A stretch of 64,000 bases of DNA from Pseudoalteromonas luteoviolacea (lineage in GTDB: Bacteria > Pseudomonadota > Gammaproteobacteria > Enterobacterales > Alteromonadaceae), in NCBI RefSeq assembly GCF_021654285.1, contig NZ_JAKFZS010000008.1, forward strand, positions 186,001 to 250,000. Direction: 5' to 3'. The position numbers and the translations under genes were made by a program. Shown here piece after piece: positions 8,785-18,797 of this stretch (the stretch's first letter is position 1; each line of letters begins with the position of its first letter). A model generated the notes under the pieces. The model saw only the letters and a program-made list of their open reading frames with translations. It had not been told where the DNA came from and ran no database searches.

Positions 8785-9282
8785 TTAGCTCTTAAGCGCT
8801 TTGTCGCCTCTGCCAATACCAACGGCACCAGATCTGACAAGCTCAATTAAGTCGCTTTCGTGGCGTAACATATCTAAAAAGCTCTCTATTTTATCCGTAC
8901 TGCTGGCTAACTGGAGCGTATAGCTTTGCTTTCCCATATCTACAATAGTTGCACCGAAAACGTCACTAACGCGTGTTACAGCGGCTCTCATTGCTTCGTT
9001 CCTAGTGAATACCTTAACCATTAAAAGTTCACGTTCGATGTGATTGATTTCTGTTAAGTCGAACACTTTCAGAACATCCACCAGTTTATTAACTTGTTTT
9101 GTGATTTGTTCGACCACTCTATCATCTCCATGTGTTGTGATAGTGATTCGAGAGAGCGTTTTGTCATCAGTTGTGCCAACGGTCAAGCTATCTATGTTGT
9201 ATGCTCTTTGAGAGAAAAGGCCAACTATTCTCGATAGGGCGCCTGGCTCGTTTTCTAGTAAGATTGCTAATATACGACGCAT
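8785..9282 (-). CDS. ilvH: Acetolactate synthase small (regulatory) subunit
   Basis: 165 residues starting [26 protein letters not shown], which matches IlvH and fixes the start. A longer frame starting nine codons upstream is unlikely, because this ATG overlaps the ilvI stop as TAATG. The N-terminal ACT domain (residues 1-75) binds valine in the family and mediates feedback inhibition. The C-terminal half is the usual ALS_ss_C domain ending VRSGAVGIGRGDKAL. It forms the holoenzyme with IlvI and is co-transcribed and translationally coupled with it. Confidence 0.95.
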   Translation of the reverse strand: MRRILAILLENEPGALSRIVGLFSQRAYNIDSLTVGTTDDKTLSRITITTHGDDRVVEQITKQVNKLVDVLKVFDLTEINHIERELLMVKVFTRNEAMRAAVTRVSDVFGATIVDMGKQSYTLQLASSTDKIESFLDMLRHESDLIELVRSGAVGIGRGDKALKS

Positions 9283-11003
9283 TATGCTTTCACCCCTTTT
9301 TTCAACCACATTTCATCAACTGCACCATGCTTAATTTGCATTGGATATACATGTTCACTTTCATCCACACGAATGTCTAAAAATACCAAGCGATCTTTAA
9401 TCGAGAATGCTTTTTCTAATGCACCATCGAGCTCATCCGGATGATCAACGCGGATCCCAATATGGCCATAGCTTTGAGCTAAAGTCACAAAGTCCGGTAA
9501 GGACTCCATATAAGAACTAGAATGGCGGCCATCGTAAAGCATATCTTGCCACTGTCTTACCATGCCTAAAGAGCGATTATTGAGCGAGACAACTTTTACG
9601 TTTAAACCATATTGCAAGCAAGTTGATAGCTCTTGGATGTTCATTTGGATAGAGCCGTCACCCGTGACGCATACCACTTCATCTTGAGGGAAAGCTACTT
9701 TGACGCCCATTGCAGCAGGTAGCCCAAAGCCCATGGTGCCGAGACCACCAGAATTGATCCACTGACGAGGATTTTTAAACGGGTAGTATTGCGCTGCGAA
9801 CATTTGGTGTTGCCCAACATCTGAAGTGATGTATGCATCGCCATTTGTGATCGTATGTAGTTTTTGGATAACGGTTTGTGGCTTAATTTTATCTTTCTCG
9901 GTTTCAAAGTCTAAGCACTTCATTTCACGCCATGATGTAATATCTTGCCACCATGCTTCTTGAGCGCTTCGGTCTATGGTCATGCTACTTTGATCTATGC
10001 CTTCTAGCAGCTGAGTCAAAACCGTGTCCAAACAACCCACAACTGGAATATGTGCCTGAATAGTTTTTGAGATAGATGTTGGATCTACGTCCACGTGCAC
10101 AATTTTGGCATTGGGACAAAACTTTTCAACATTATTTGTTACTCGGTCATCAAATCTGGCTCCTAAAGCTAAAATCGTGTCTGCATTGGCCATTGCTTTG
10201 TTAGCTTCTAAAGAGCCATGCATGCCTAACATACCGATAAAGTTTGGATGATTTCCGCTTATTCCGCCCAAACCCATTAGCGTATTTGTAATAGGCGCGT
10301 TAAGCTTTTCAACAAGCTCAGTCAGCTTATCGGACGTATCTGATAAGATGATCCCTCCACCAGAATAAATGACTAGCTTTTTGGCCTGTAAAATTGCTTC
10401 AACGGCCTTCTTAATTTGTTTCGTATGGCCTTTTTTACTCGGATTATAAGTCCTCATATCTAGCTGTTGAGGCATTACATAGTTGAATTTTATTTGAGGA
10501 TTTAGTACATCTTTTGGCAGCTCAACGACGACAGGTCCAGGTCGACCAGTACTGGCTAAGTAAAATGCTTTAGATAAGATCGCGGGAATTTCTTCTGCGT
10601 TTCGACAGTTAAAACTGTGCTTTACGATTGGTCTTGAGCAGCCAACAATGTCTGTTTCTTGAAATGCATCATCACCGATTAAACTAGAGGGAACTTGGCC
10701 TGATAAAACAACCATAGGGATGGAGTCCATGTAAGCTGTTGCAATACCTGTTATGCAGTTTGTCGCACCTGGCCCTGAGGTTGCTAAAACTACGCCTGTT
10801 TTTCCGGTAGCACGTGAGTATCCGTCAGCCATATGTGTGGCAGCTTGTTCGTGGCGTACCAAAATATGTTCAACATCGCTTTGCTCGAATAATGCATCAT
10901 ATAAGTCCAGTACAGATCCGCCTGGATAGCCAAATATGAATTCTACCTCTAAATCTTTTAGCGCCTTTACAACTAACTCGGAGCCATTAAATTGCTCATT
11001 CAT
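9282..11003 (-). CDS. ilvI: Acetolactate synthase large (catalytic) subunit
   Basis: 573 residues. A TPP- and FAD-dependent enzyme that condenses two pyruvates to 2-acetolactate (valine, leucine) or pyruvate with 2-oxobutyrate (isoleucine). It opens [30 protein letters not shown]. The catalytic glutamate lies in [12 protein letters not shown], and the TPP/metal motif is [12 protein letters not shown] through [13 protein letters not shown]. Length is normal and no key residue is missing. It is followed by ilvH with a 1-base overlap and preceded by a terminator and a Val/Leu leader peptide, so it is regulated by attenuation. Close relatives are IlvB and IlvG; the pairing with an IlvH-like subunit supports IlvI. 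Confidence 0.96.
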   Translation of the reverse strand: MNEQFNGSELVVKALKDLEVEFIFGYPGGSVLDLYDALFEQSDVEHILVRHEQAATHMADGYSRATGKTGVVLATSGPGATNCITGIATAYMDSIPMVVLSGQVPSSLIGDDAFQETDIVGCSRPIVKHSFNCRNAEEIPAILSKAFYLASTGRPGPVVVELPKDVLNPQIKFNYVMPQQLDMRTYNPSKKGHTKQIKKAVEAILQAKKLVIYSGGGIILSDTSDKLTELVEKLNAPITNTLMGLGGISGNHPNFIGMLGMHGSLEANKAMANADTILALGARFDDRVTNNVEKFCPNAKIVHVDVDPTSISKTIQAHIPVVGCLDTVLTQLLEGIDQSSMTIDRSAQEAWWQDITSWREMKCLDFETEKDKIKPQTVIQKLHTITNGDAYITSDVGQHQMFAAQYYPFKNPRQWINSGGLGTMGFGLPAAMGVKVAFPQDEVVCVTGDGSIQMNIQELSTCLQYGLNVKVVSLNNRSLGMVRQWQDMLYDGRHSSSYMESLPDFVTLAQSYGHIGIRVDHPDELDGALEKAFSIKDRLVFLDIRVDESEHVYPMQIKHGAVDEMWLKKGVKA

Positions 11004-11037
11004 TACCTCATTCCTCAGCCAAGCTAAATCTTGGCAT

Positions 11038-11062
11038 AAAAAAACCCCGCATTTTGCGGGGT
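11038..11062 (-). terminator. ilv attenuator terminator
   Basis: On the minus strand an 8-bp stem, accccgca paired with tgcggggt, with a 3-base loop is followed by seven T. It lies between the leader peptide and ilvI, 35 bases before the ilvI start. The GGGG just after the leader stop codon could pair with the CCCC of the terminator to form the alternative structure. That pairing is inference. Confidence 0.85.
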
Positions 11063-11090
11063 CGATGAAAGCATATACTCACACAGGCCC

Positions 11091-11150
11091 CTATGGACTT
11101 AACACTAAGACCACCACGAGAACCATTTGTACAAGCTTAACTAAATTCAT
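11091..11150 (-). CDS. ilv leader peptide (attenuation), Val/Leu-rich
   Basis: A 19-codon open frame upstream of ilvI reads MNLVKLVQMVLVVVLVLSP. It has seven Val and five Leu codons, including a Val-Val-Val run, but no Ile. It is followed 29 bases later by a GC-rich terminator with a T-run. This is the layout of amino-acid attenuators such as those of enterobacterial ilvBN and ilvGMEDA: ribosome stalling at scarce Val or Leu codons prevents the terminator. The ribosome-binding site is weak (ttgaa before ATG), but composition, length and position are hard to explain otherwise. It is below the size that gene finders normally report. Confidence 0.8.
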   Translation of the reverse strand: MNLVKLVQMVLVVVLVLSP

Positions 11151-11232
11151 TTCAAATCTACTAAATTATTTAAACTCTGTTTATTTAAAGGGCAATCGAT
11201 GTTTCTGTCAAGGGGATGAGGCTTCTGTTTGC

Positions 11233-11260
11233 ATAATATAGCCCTTTTTCGTGTTGATAA
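11233..11260 (-). promoter_or_regulatory. Candidate sigma-70 promoter of the ilv leader
   Basis: On the minus strand, TTATCA (11260-11255), a 16-base spacer, then TATTAT (11238-11233). A start near 11225 would give about 75 bases of 5' leader before the Val/Leu peptide. The match to consensus is moderate and there is no experimental support. Confidence 0.4.
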
Positions 11261-11450
11261 ATTTGAAAGGTAGTATTTCAGTTTGTAAAAGCCAATAAAT
11301 GCGCATAATTTATTGTGTTTTCTAGTTCTGAAAACGCAACAGTGCAACATGTATTTATAGGAAAATAGATTATCTCACAACGAGTTAGGAATATGTGTTA
11401 ATCGTATTAATTGGAATAAGGGGATAGGAAGAAGCAAAAGCGGGTAGATG

Positions 11451-11479
11451 TTTAAAAGATAGCGCAAAGTGCGCTATCT
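11451..11479 (-). terminator. Terminator after isocitrate dehydrogenase
   Basis: A 10-bp perfect stem, agatagcgca paired with tgcgctatct, has a 3-base loop and is followed on the minus strand by TTTT. It starts 16 bases after the dehydrogenase stop. Confidence 0.85.
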
Positions 11480-11494
11480 TATTGAGGTACGTTA

Positions 11495-12502
11495 TTATAG
11501 ACGCTCAATTACAGCTTGTGTAAAGTCTGTTGTGCCGTGGTTACCACCAAGGTCACGAGTGGTGCGATCGCCTGATTTGATCACATCTGCAACAGCGCTA
11601 CGAATACGCTCAGCTGTTTCACCCATATCCAAGTACTCTAGCATCTGAATAGACGCTAGGATAACTGACGTTGGATTAGCAAGGTTTTTACCCGCGATGT
11701 CAGGTGCACTACCGTGTACCGCTTCGAAGATCGCAGCATTTTCACCAATGTTTGCGCCCGGAGCCATACCTAAACCACCAACTAGACCTGCACATAGGTC
11801 AGAGATAATGTCACCAAATAGGTTAGTTGTCACTACAACGTCAAACTCATCTGGATTCATAACTAGTTTCATACAAGTTGCATCAACGATCATTTCTGCA
11901 GACTCGATGTCAGGGAAACGCTCACCCACTTCACGTGCAACTTTTAGGAATAGGCCTGACGTTGATTTTAAGATGTTTGCTTTATGAACAGCAGTTACCT
12001 TTTTACGACCCTCGCGCTGTGCAAGCTCGTATGCGAAAGTAACAATCTTTTCAGCACCTTCGCGTGTAATTTTAGACATTGCTTCAGCTTCAGTACCATC
12101 TTCAGATGTTACTTGGCCTAGGCCAGAATACATACCTTGCGTGTTTTCACGTACTGTAATGATGTCAATGTTGTCATAACGCGCTTGTGTACCTTCGAAA
12201 GACTTTACTGGGCGTACGTTTGCATATAGACCAAACTGCTTACGTAAAGTTACATTGATAGATGTAAAACCTTCACCTACAGGCGTTGTTAAAGGACCTT
12301 TTAATGTAAGCTTGTTGCGCTCAATTGCTTCTAGTGTTTCAGGTGGAAGAAGTTCACCTGTTTTTTCTAGCGCTGCAAGACCCGCGTCAACATATTCGTA
12401 TTCGAAGTTACAGCCTGCTGCGTTTAAAATTTCAATTGCTGAGTCGATGATGCTTGGACCGATACCATCACCACGAATAACGGTAACTGTTTGCTTAGCC
12501 AT
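11495..12502 (-). CDS. NAD-dependent isocitrate dehydrogenase (IDH/IPMDH family)
   Basis: 335 residues, the short form. The start MAKQTVTVIRGDGIGPSI is preceded by AAGGA. The stretch NVRPVKSFEG, then ITVRENTQGMYSG and VHKANILK, are active-site segments. ENTQGMYSG is the pattern of NAD-type isocitrate dehydrogenases rather than 3-isopropylmalate dehydrogenase. The C-terminus has EAVHGSAPDIAGKNLANPTS, binding NAD and closing the site. It would convert isocitrate to 2-oxoglutarate in the TCA cycle. Isopropylmalate or tartrate dehydrogenase are alternatives, less likely since no leu genes are nearby. It stands alone with its own terminator. Confidence 0.85.
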   Translation of the reverse strand: MAKQTVTVIRGDGIGPSIIDSAIEILNAAGCNFEYEYVDAGLAALEKTGELLPPETLEAIERNKLTLKGPLTTPVGEGFTSINVTLRKQFGLYANVRPVKSFEGTQARYDNIDIITVRENTQGMYSGLGQVTSEDGTEAEAMSKITREGAEKIVTFAYELAQREGRKKVTAVHKANILKSTSGLFLKVAREVGERFPDIESAEMIVDATCMKLVMNPDEFDVVVTTNLFGDIISDLCAGLVGGLGMAPGANIGENAAIFEAVHGSAPDIAGKNLANPTSVILASIQMLEYLDMGETAERIRSAVADVIKSGDRTTRDLGGNHGTTDFTQAVIERL

Positions 12503-12703
12503 TTAGTTTTCCTTTATCAAAATAAATTGTACACACATAAAAGAAGGACTTGTTTATTGTAGTCAATCAAATAAAAAGTGTGTGTTCGCTTGAAAAATTA
12601 AGCGCGTTTTATAGCAATTTATTCATAGATATTCCAGCAAGGAATGATAAAAAGGCATAAATTCTAGTTATGTCTGTTATATTCTATATTTATAGAATAA
12701 ATA

Positions 12704-14389
12704 TTATTCAATCACACTGTATAAAGATAGCTCGAGTATCGCGTCGTTCAACTCTGCCTCATCACGCCAACCAAACATACTTATTTGATTTTCTAAAACA
12801 AGGCGTTGCCAGCTAGTAGGCTCAAAAAATGCGCTGCTCCATTGCATAGCCAGTACCTTTATAGCGACAAATGTCTTAGCTTCTTCACTTAATGCATTAT
12901 GCTTTTCTTTTTCTGATTGCATAAATGCGTTATGGGGGGCACTGTTATCAAAATGGTGAGCAAAATATTCGCCTAATTTGGCGGAGTTGAATTCTAAGAA
13001 GCCAAATAATCTTGCTAGAGAATATGGCGTGTTATCGTCACTTTGTTCACTAACACAGGTAAAGCGTTTAATGTCTATATCATGGTGTTTGAGCATAAAT
13101 GCAATAACAGCACTGATTGGAGAAAGAACACTTTCATAGCCTTGTCCATAGGCTTGCTTTGTCAATGTCGCGAGGATCAGAGCGAGTTGTTGGTATTTAT
13201 GCCAAATATCCAAAGCAAAAGGGTGCTTCAATTGAGAAATAACCTGTTCTATAAGCACGCGTTGGCATAGTAAGCTGGCAGTATCTAGCCCAACCATCGT
13301 TAAGCAATGTCGTGTGTTTGCGCCTTTTTGTGATTCGCGATTATATTGTTTGGCTGCTTGCTGCAGTGCTTGTTCAATATATGGAAAGGGCGCAATGGTT
13401 TTTTCTATCGCTCTAAAGCTACTAAAACTGTTTTTACCGAGCTTATCGATTACTGAATATGTAGGTTCAAATGCATCATTATCAGCTTCTAGTATCTGTG
13501 GCTCCACGTGACCCCACACTTTAAATAGCAGGTGTTTATCTGCGGTGCTAAACGGTCTGAACTCTAGTCTTAGAGGGTGCTGTGTTTTAACTAGTCGATC
13601 TATTTTTTTATCTTTAAAGGTGCAAATTATTTGATTCTTGCCATTAACTTGCAATAAAAGCGCTGTTTGCCCACGATACTGAGTTGAGCAGCCGACTGGG
13701 AAGTAACTAAACTGAGTGGCTAATTTGTTTAATGTATCGCGAGTGAACTCATCTTGGCTTGCCAAATACAGCTTTTTAACCGCTTGAGCCAATACGTTGG
13801 GCGTGGATTTTTTTATTAGTGACGTTGCAATAATTTGCGCTATGGCCACAATTAAGGTGATGTTGTCATACAAAGGTGTATTGAGTTTGCTCTTTAATGT
13901 TTCACAGTACGGATGTAACCTAGACATTATTCTTGCCGCTTGCTTATTGATGGAACCGCCATGCTCCAGCACTTTTACAGCAAGTTGATACCTGACTTTC
14001 CATATCTTCTTTCCCTGTTCTGTTAATGATTGACCACTAAGTAGCTTATCACTCTCATTCTTGACACATAAGAAACTGGCCAAGCAGGCAACAAGAAGCT
14101 CTTGGCGGATTTTATGGGAGTAGCCATGCCCTTGCGCAATCATACAAACTAGTATGCATTTCTTAACGACAAGATTAGTAGTTGGAGATAATTGCTTAAA
14201 GTGTAACGATAGGTAGCTATGAAGTGCATTTGGGCTGTGCTGATATGTTTCGGTATATAGCTGTGCTAACTCTGCAAGGGTTGGGAAAATACTTGGCCAT
14301 TTTTGCTTGTTATAGTATAGCCTCAGTATTTGCTCAGTTTTATTTACCAGTTCAAACAGTTGTTTAGATACGTCTTTATTATTCGTCAT
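12704..14389 (-). CDS. Conserved hypothetical protein, 561 residues
   Basis: I do not recognise this family with confidence. It has no signal peptide and no clear membrane segment, so it is probably cytosolic. It is rich in Lys, Gln and Leu and looks mostly helical. The N-terminal half (about residues 75-185) contains short His-containing motifs such as AQGHGYSHKIRQEL and MSRLHPYCETL. These are faintly reminiscent of degenerate HD-type domains, but no HD or GYP motif is intact. Residues about 235-290 look beta-rich (ALLLQVNGKNQIICTFKDKKI, then PLRLEFRPF). Its start overlaps the DUF3192 gene by 11 bases, so the two are expressed together. Confidence 0.75.
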   Translation of the reverse strand: MTNNKDVSKQLFELVNKTEQILRLYYNKQKWPSIFPTLAELAQLYTETYQHSPNALHSYLSLHFKQLSPTTNLVVKKCILVCMIAQGHGYSHKIRQELLVACLASFLCVKNESDKLLSGQSLTEQGKKIWKVRYQLAVKVLEHGGSINKQAARIMSRLHPYCETLKSKLNTPLYDNITLIVAIAQIIATSLIKKSTPNVLAQAVKKLYLASQDEFTRDTLNKLATQFSYFPVGCSTQYRGQTALLLQVNGKNQIICTFKDKKIDRLVKTQHPLRLEFRPFSTADKHLLFKVWGHVEPQILEADNDAFEPTYSVIDKLGKNSFSSFRAIEKTIAPFPYIEQALQQAAKQYNRESQKGANTRHCLTMVGLDTASLLCQRVLIEQVISQLKHPFALDIWHKYQQLALILATLTKQAYGQGYESVLSPISAVIAFMLKHHDIDIKRFTCVSEQSDDNTPYSLARLFGFLEFNSAKLGEYFAHHFDNSAPHNAFMQSEKEKHNALSEEAKTFVAIKVLAMQWSSAFFEPTSWQRLVLENQISMFGWRDEAELNDAILELSLYSVIE

Positions 14390-14774
14390 TGGTGAGCGCT
14401 TTCTCGTAAGCTACTATGGCACCTGCACCCCATAAAATAAGTTGACCATTTTTAAACAGCAAACCGGTGCACTCATCTTGAGTGGTAATGCCATCAGGCT
14501 TCATTAGTTGTGTTCTGTAATACACAATTTGAAATACGGTATCGTCATCAGACTTTACATAGGTAAGATCTGGGCTTCCTAAATTATCTAACACGGCCTC
14601 TAAATTCATTTTTGTGTCAGGCCTAAGTTTACTGATAAACCTTTTATTGAATGCTTCTCTATCTTTCCAAAGCATGGCTCTTGGGTCATCTTTATAAAAG
14701 TTGATAACAAGATAGACAATACCCGCGTACACGGCGAGGCCGAGAAATATATATTGTAGAACTTTTTTTATCAT
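14379..14774 (-). CDS. DUF3192 family membrane-anchored protein
   Basis: 131 residues. It starts with an N-terminal hydrophobic anchor, VLQYIFLGLAVYAGIVYLVINFY. The rest matches DUF3192 as I know it: W-x-x-R-x-x-F-N, then LDNLGSPDLTYVKSDDD and FQIVYYRTQLMKPDGITTQDECTGLLFKNGQLILWG. The soluble part would face the periplasm. Function is unknown in this family of gammaproteobacterial proteins. It is coupled by an 11-base overlap to the downstream 561-residue protein, which may be its partner. Confidence 0.82.
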   Translation of the reverse strand: MIKKVLQYIFLGLAVYAGIVYLVINFYKDDPRAMLWKDREAFNKRFISKLRPDTKMNLEAVLDNLGSPDLTYVKSDDDTVFQIVYYRTQLMKPDGITTQDECTGLLFKNGQLILWGAGAIVAYEKALTNDE

Positions 14775-14852
14775 TTACGTCACCTGAATACAGCACGCTA
14801 AGGTTATCTGAAGCATGTATCTATAACAAGTAATTTGAGTTTAACGCAACAA

Positions 14853-15620
14853 CTACAGTCTAAGTTCTTTTAAAGTAAAGCCAACCTCAATATCCGTTCT
14901 AAGTGCCACAAGTGATTTGCTTAATATAAAGTTATCGATATCAGACTCAATTTTCTTTCTCGCAGTGGCATTAAGGTTTTGGCTTTCAAGCGCGTTTTCA
15001 ACGGAACCAAATTCACTCAATACATCGATAGCTGTCTTTTTTCCAACCCCTTTGACGCCAGGAATATCATTGGTCTTATCACCCATTAGGCCCCAAAAAT
15101 CATGAAGTTTATTTTTATCTATAGAAAACTTTTTCTGTACATCGTCTGCATTGATGGTTTGCTGCTTAAAATAGTCGTAAACACTGATATGTTCACTGAT
15201 TAAAGGTAAAAATCCTTTATCAGTCGACACTATGGTAGAGCTAACGCCATGGCTTGCCGCTTTAAATGCCAAAGTAGCAAGAATATCATCTGCTTCATCC
15301 TGCAAAGGAAAGTAAGCTTTGACATTGTGTTCGGTAAACCCTGTTGCAACCGTTTCTAAACTTGTTTTTAGTTCGCTAGGCATGGGCTTTCTAGTTGCTT
15401 TGTACTGTGGGTAAAGATGATATCGCCAGCTTCTGTCACCATCAAACACGGCAATGGCGTGGCTTGCTTGAGATGCTTTTAGTAATTTTCGGGTCGCATT
15501 TTTTACCCGTTGGGTAGAACTTTTAATGATTTGCTCATCTGTCAGCCCAGATTGTTCGCAATCAACAGCATAAATACGACGAATTAGGTTCAGTGCGTCA
15601 ATCAGAAGTAAGTGAGCCAT
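14853..15620 (-). CDS. xni: Flap endonuclease Xni
   Basis: 255 residues, close to the E. coli Xni length. It opens MAHLLLIDALNLIRRIYAVD. Acidic metal-binding residues appear in AVFDGDRSWRY, DEADDILATLA and STDKGFLPL. The helix-hairpin-helix DNA-binding stretch is GVKGVGKKTAIDVLSEFGS, and the end is LKELRL as in E. coli (LQQLRL). It is a 5'-nuclease-domain protein related to the DNA polymerase I N-terminus, acting on branched DNA. It is next to ppnN, the same pairing as xni/ygdH in E. coli, which supports the assignment. Confidence 0.93.
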   Translation of the reverse strand: MAHLLLIDALNLIRRIYAVDCEQSGLTDEQIIKSSTQRVKNATRKLLKASQASHAIAVFDGDRSWRYHLYPQYKATRKPMPSELKTSLETVATGFTEHNVKAYFPLQDEADDILATLAFKAASHGVSSTIVSTDKGFLPLISEHISVYDYFKQQTINADDVQKKFSIDKNKLHDFWGLMGDKTNDIPGVKGVGKKTAIDVLSEFGSVENALESQNLNATARKKIESDIDNFILSKSLVALRTDIEVGFTLKELRL

Positions 15621-15732
15621 AATTATAATTTAATTAACAATAAGTTGCTGGTGTGGGGATTATAACAGAGGGGAAATGAGAGTTCATCGCCCCATATTGG
15701 TTTTGTTTACTGAGTTGACAGGTGTGTTGTAA

Positions 15733-17082
15733 CTAAGCCTGAATTTTATAACAGGGTTCGTATTTGCTACCAGGCAATTTCATTCGGCCTTGACTAACAA
15801 AAGCTTGTAGCAGCCTATCCATATCTGTCATAAGTGATTTATCACCAGACAGAATATAAGGACCATGTTGTTTAATGGCTTTTACACCGTTGTCCTTAAC
15901 ATTCCCCGCAACGATCCCTGAAAAAGCGCGTCTTAGATTTGCTGCAAGTATTTCCTTGGGCTGTTTTAGGTGTAAGTTGAGTGAAGCCATGTTCTCATGC
16001 GTTGGTTCGAAAGGCATTTGAAAAGGCTCTTCAATTTTAAGTGTCCAGTTAAAATAGTAAGCATCACCTTCCGACTTTCTGTACTCTCTCACATTGGGCA
16101 TTTCTGATTTGATGTATTTTGCTACACGTTCAGGGTTATCAATGATGATTTCAAATTTATCGAGTGCTTCTTTACCCAGAGTTTTTTCAACAAATTTTGC
16201 AATTTCGTCAAAATAAGCCGCGCTAGAGGAGGGGCCTGTTAAGATCACTGGCAACACTTGCTTTTTATTTTCTGGGTGGAGCAAGATCCCAAGTAAATAC
16301 AGCAGCTCTTCTGATGTACCCGCGCCACCAGGGAAAATAATAATGGCATGTGCAGTTCTAACAAACGCTTCAAGTCGTTTTTCAATATCTGGCAATATGA
16401 CCAACTCATTGACGATTGGGTTTGGTGGTTCAGCTGCGATGATACTGGGTTCTGTCAGACCCAAATATCGGTTGTTGGTGATACGTTGTTTTGCATGCCC
16501 AATTGTAGCGCCTTTCATCGGCCCTTTCATTGCGCCTGGCCCGCAACCTGTGCAGATATTTAATCCTCTCAGACCTAGTTGGTAGCCAACTTCTTTGGTG
16601 TATTTATATTCTTGTTCGTTTATTGAGTGACCACCCCAGCATACCACCATATTAGGATCTGTATTGACCTCTAAGGCATCTGCATTTCGCAACATGTCAA
16701 ATACCATGTGGGTAATTTCTTTGGGGTCAATCAGGCTATCTTGGTGTCGTTGACAAATGAATAAGATGTCGCGAATTACAGAGAATATGTGTTCGTGGAT
16801 CCCGTTGATAATTTTGCCATCAACAAAAGCAGATTCAGGCGGGTTTGTTAACTCTATTTTTATGCCGCGCTCGCGCGCAACCAATTTGACATTAAAATCC
16901 TCAAACTTGCGATATATTTCATAGCTTGAGTCTGTGTGGCTTCCTACGTTGAGAACAGCTAAAACGCAGTTTCTAAATAATTGATACCTTTCAAAAGTGG
17001 ATGACTGTTGTAATAAGTCGACTTCTAGTTGTGATAGTAAATTAAGAACTCCAGTGGGGTTTAGCTGTACATGCATAGGCAT
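15733..17082 (-). CDS. ppnN: Nucleotide 5'-monophosphate nucleosidase PpnN
   Basis: 449 residues, normal length for PpnN (YgdH). It matches the E. coli protein throughout: [12 protein letters not shown], then [53 protein letters not shown] and the lysine-decarboxylase-like/LOG motif [17 protein letters not shown]. The C-terminus [18 protein letters not shown] is conserved too. It cleaves nucleoside monophosphates to base and ribose 5-phosphate, and in E. coli is activated by (p)ppGpp. Here it lies 8 bases after a diguanylate cyclase gene, so the two are probably one transcript. Confidence 0.95.
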   Translation of the reverse strand: MPMHVQLNPTGVLNLLSQLEVDLLQQSSTFERYQLFRNCVLAVLNVGSHTDSSYEIYRKFEDFNVKLVARERGIKIELTNPPESAFVDGKIINGIHEHIFSVIRDILFICQRHQDSLIDPKEITHMVFDMLRNADALEVNTDPNMVVCWGGHSINEQEYKYTKEVGYQLGLRGLNICTGCGPGAMKGPMKGATIGHAKQRITNNRYLGLTEPSIIAAEPPNPIVNELVILPDIEKRLEAFVRTAHAIIIFPGGAGTSEELLYLLGILLHPENKKQVLPVILTGPSSSAAYFDEIAKFVEKTLGKEALDKFEIIIDNPERVAKYIKSEMPNVREYRKSEGDAYYFNWTLKIEEPFQMPFEPTHENMASLNLHLKQPKEILAANLRRAFSGIVAGNVKDNGVKAIKQHGPYILSGDKSLMTDMDRLLQAFVSQGRMKLPGSKYEPCYKIQA

Positions 17083-17090
17083 TCTCCATG

Positions 17091-18623
17091 TTATTCTCTA
17101 ATGCAAAGTTTATCTCTACCTGAGTTTTTAGCGTCATACAAGGCGTTGTCTGCACGGTCAAATGCCGATAGCGTTGTATCACCTTTTTTAAGCTGTGTTG
17201 CACCTAGTGAAATTGTGATCTGTACTTCCTTTTCTTTAAATTTAAAGGGAATAGCTTTCACTGTGTTACGTATTTTCTCCAGTGGACTTTGTGCCGAGCT
17301 CAACGGCATACCCGGCATCAATAGAACAAACTCTTCGCCACCGTAGCGGGCAATAAAGTCAGCTTTTCTAATAGACTTTTTAAGTGCCCTTGCAATTACT
17401 TGCAAGGTTTTATCACCGGCGCTATGACCATATTTGTCATTAATTGACTTGAAATGATCTACATCTATGACGACGAGCGTCACGTCACTACTGTGAACTT
17501 CGAACAAATGAAATTCTTGATTATATCTATCATCAAATGCGGTGCGATTAGGTAACTTAGTAAGCCCATCGAGTAAACTTTTAAACTTCTGCTCGTTGAG
17601 ACGCTTTTTATAATTAGTGACCTTGGTTTCAAGCAAGTTTATGCGGTCATTAATCTTATCAAAGCTTTGCAGTAGTACTTCTTTGTCACGGCGCTCGATA
17701 CTCTCTCGCTCAATTAAGTCTTTACTTAGTTCCTTAAGCTCGTTATCAACAAGTTGTTTTAGCTCTGTGATTGATGTTGCTTGCTGAGTTTGAGTATTTA
17801 ACGTAGCGATTTTCTCTTCGATACGTTTATTTAATGCAGAGACTTCTTGGTTTACTGACTTTGATTGACTCGTTGTCTCAACAATAGACTTGTGGAGCTC
17901 TTCGAGAGTTTGGTTTAAAGAAACTAAAAAGCCTTGTGCAGATTGCCGCTCACGAGCAATTGACTTGGCAAATATGCGAATAATACTGACGGCGTTCTCT
18001 AACAAAGAGTCCACCGTATCATCGGATGAGAGGCTTTGCTTTATTTGTTTGATTTGCTCAGAGACATCTTCTTCGAATACCAACTCATTGGTCAAAGAGA
18101 GAAGTTCAATCGCTAGTTCGGGATTGCTTTGTGAAGCATTAAATTCTGGGGCTGCTTTTGCTTGAAGGGTTTGCATATAAAATTGCAAAATCTTTTCAAG
18201 TAATGGTACAAATTCCGCAACAGATTTAACATCAGCAAGCTCATGGTCGAGAACATGACGAAGTTTGCGGCGGGTGTCATCAGGTAGACCTTTGAGTTTT
18301 TGTAATTGTTTACCTGCGGACTGAATGTGTGTTGTGAGCGCGCGCTCATTGGTTTCGTAAACAGCTTCTTGTTGTTTTAGTTGTACTATGGCTGTTTCAA
18401 TGAGTGGGGTGATCTGCTCAATTTCCATGCCCTTGTTCAACGCACTTCTGAACTTGGCGAGTTGATTATCTAGTGCGACATCTTGGCCTCTACAACTGAA
18501 AGATAAACGCGTCGCAAAGTCCGATAACATCGAAACCTGCGTCTTTTTCGCTTCTTCAAGCGCTTTTCTTGCAGAGATAGCCTGAGAAAGTTTTTTTTCC
18601 AATAGTACAGTTTTATCAGTCAC
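17091..18623 (-). CDS. Cytosolic diguanylate cyclase with coiled-coil N-terminus
   Basis: 510 residues. The C-terminal GGDEF domain (about 340-510) has [19 protein letters not shown], then [21 protein letters not shown] and the active site [10 protein letters not shown]. An inhibitory RxxD site (RKAD) precedes it by five residues. An active cyclase making c-di-GMP with product inhibition is therefore expected. The N-terminal 340 residues have no membrane segment or PAS/GAF motif. They are charged and helical, with long coiled-coil stretches ([20 protein letters not shown] near the start). The input signal is unknown. It is upstream of ppnN with an 8-base gap. Confidence 0.9.
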   Translation of the reverse strand: MTDKTVLLEKKLSQAISARKALEEAKKTQVSMLSDFATRLSFSCRGQDVALDNQLAKFRSALNKGMEIEQITPLIETAIVQLKQQEAVYETNERALTTHIQSAGKQLQKLKGLPDDTRRKLRHVLDHELADVKSVAEFVPLLEKILQFYMQTLQAKAAPEFNASQSNPELAIELLSLTNELVFEEDVSEQIKQIKQSLSSDDTVDSLLENAVSIIRIFAKSIARERQSAQGFLVSLNQTLEELHKSIVETTSQSKSVNQEVSALNKRIEEKIATLNTQTQQATSITELKQLVDNELKELSKDLIERESIERRDKEVLLQSFDKINDRINLLETKVTNYKKRLNEQKFKSLLDGLTKLPNRTAFDDRYNQEFHLFEVHSSDVTLVVIDVDHFKSINDKYGHSAGDKTLQVIARALKKSIRKADFIARYGGEEFVLLMPGMPLSSAQSPLEKIRNTVKAIPFKFKEKEVQITISLGATQLKKGDTTLSAFDRADNALYDAKNSGRDKLCIRE

Positions 18624-18797
18624 AAAAATCCAACGTCTTTATTTACTATATCAATTGCAAGTTTACATCAAATTACTGAAAAATGTGGGAGAATTTGAGG
18701 CGCAACTTGGTTTTTTATCTTGTCACTTCAACGAATTTATTAACTCAAGTATAAAGATTTTTGCTAATTTTAAGAAAACTATTTATTTTTTTCTAAT

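Larger units (their letters stand above)
11151..11494. other. Intergenic region between idh and the ilv leader
   Basis: About 340 bases without a convincing gene. It holds the candidate ilv promoter and, at its right end, the terminator of the isocitrate dehydrogenase gene. A 67-codon frame across it on the minus strand (11147-11350) overlaps the real leader in another phase and has no family features. Confidence 0.6.

Noticed and set aside
11147..11350. 67-codon minus-strand frame upstream of ilvI
   Set aside because: It overlaps the Val/Leu leader in another phase and has no family features.
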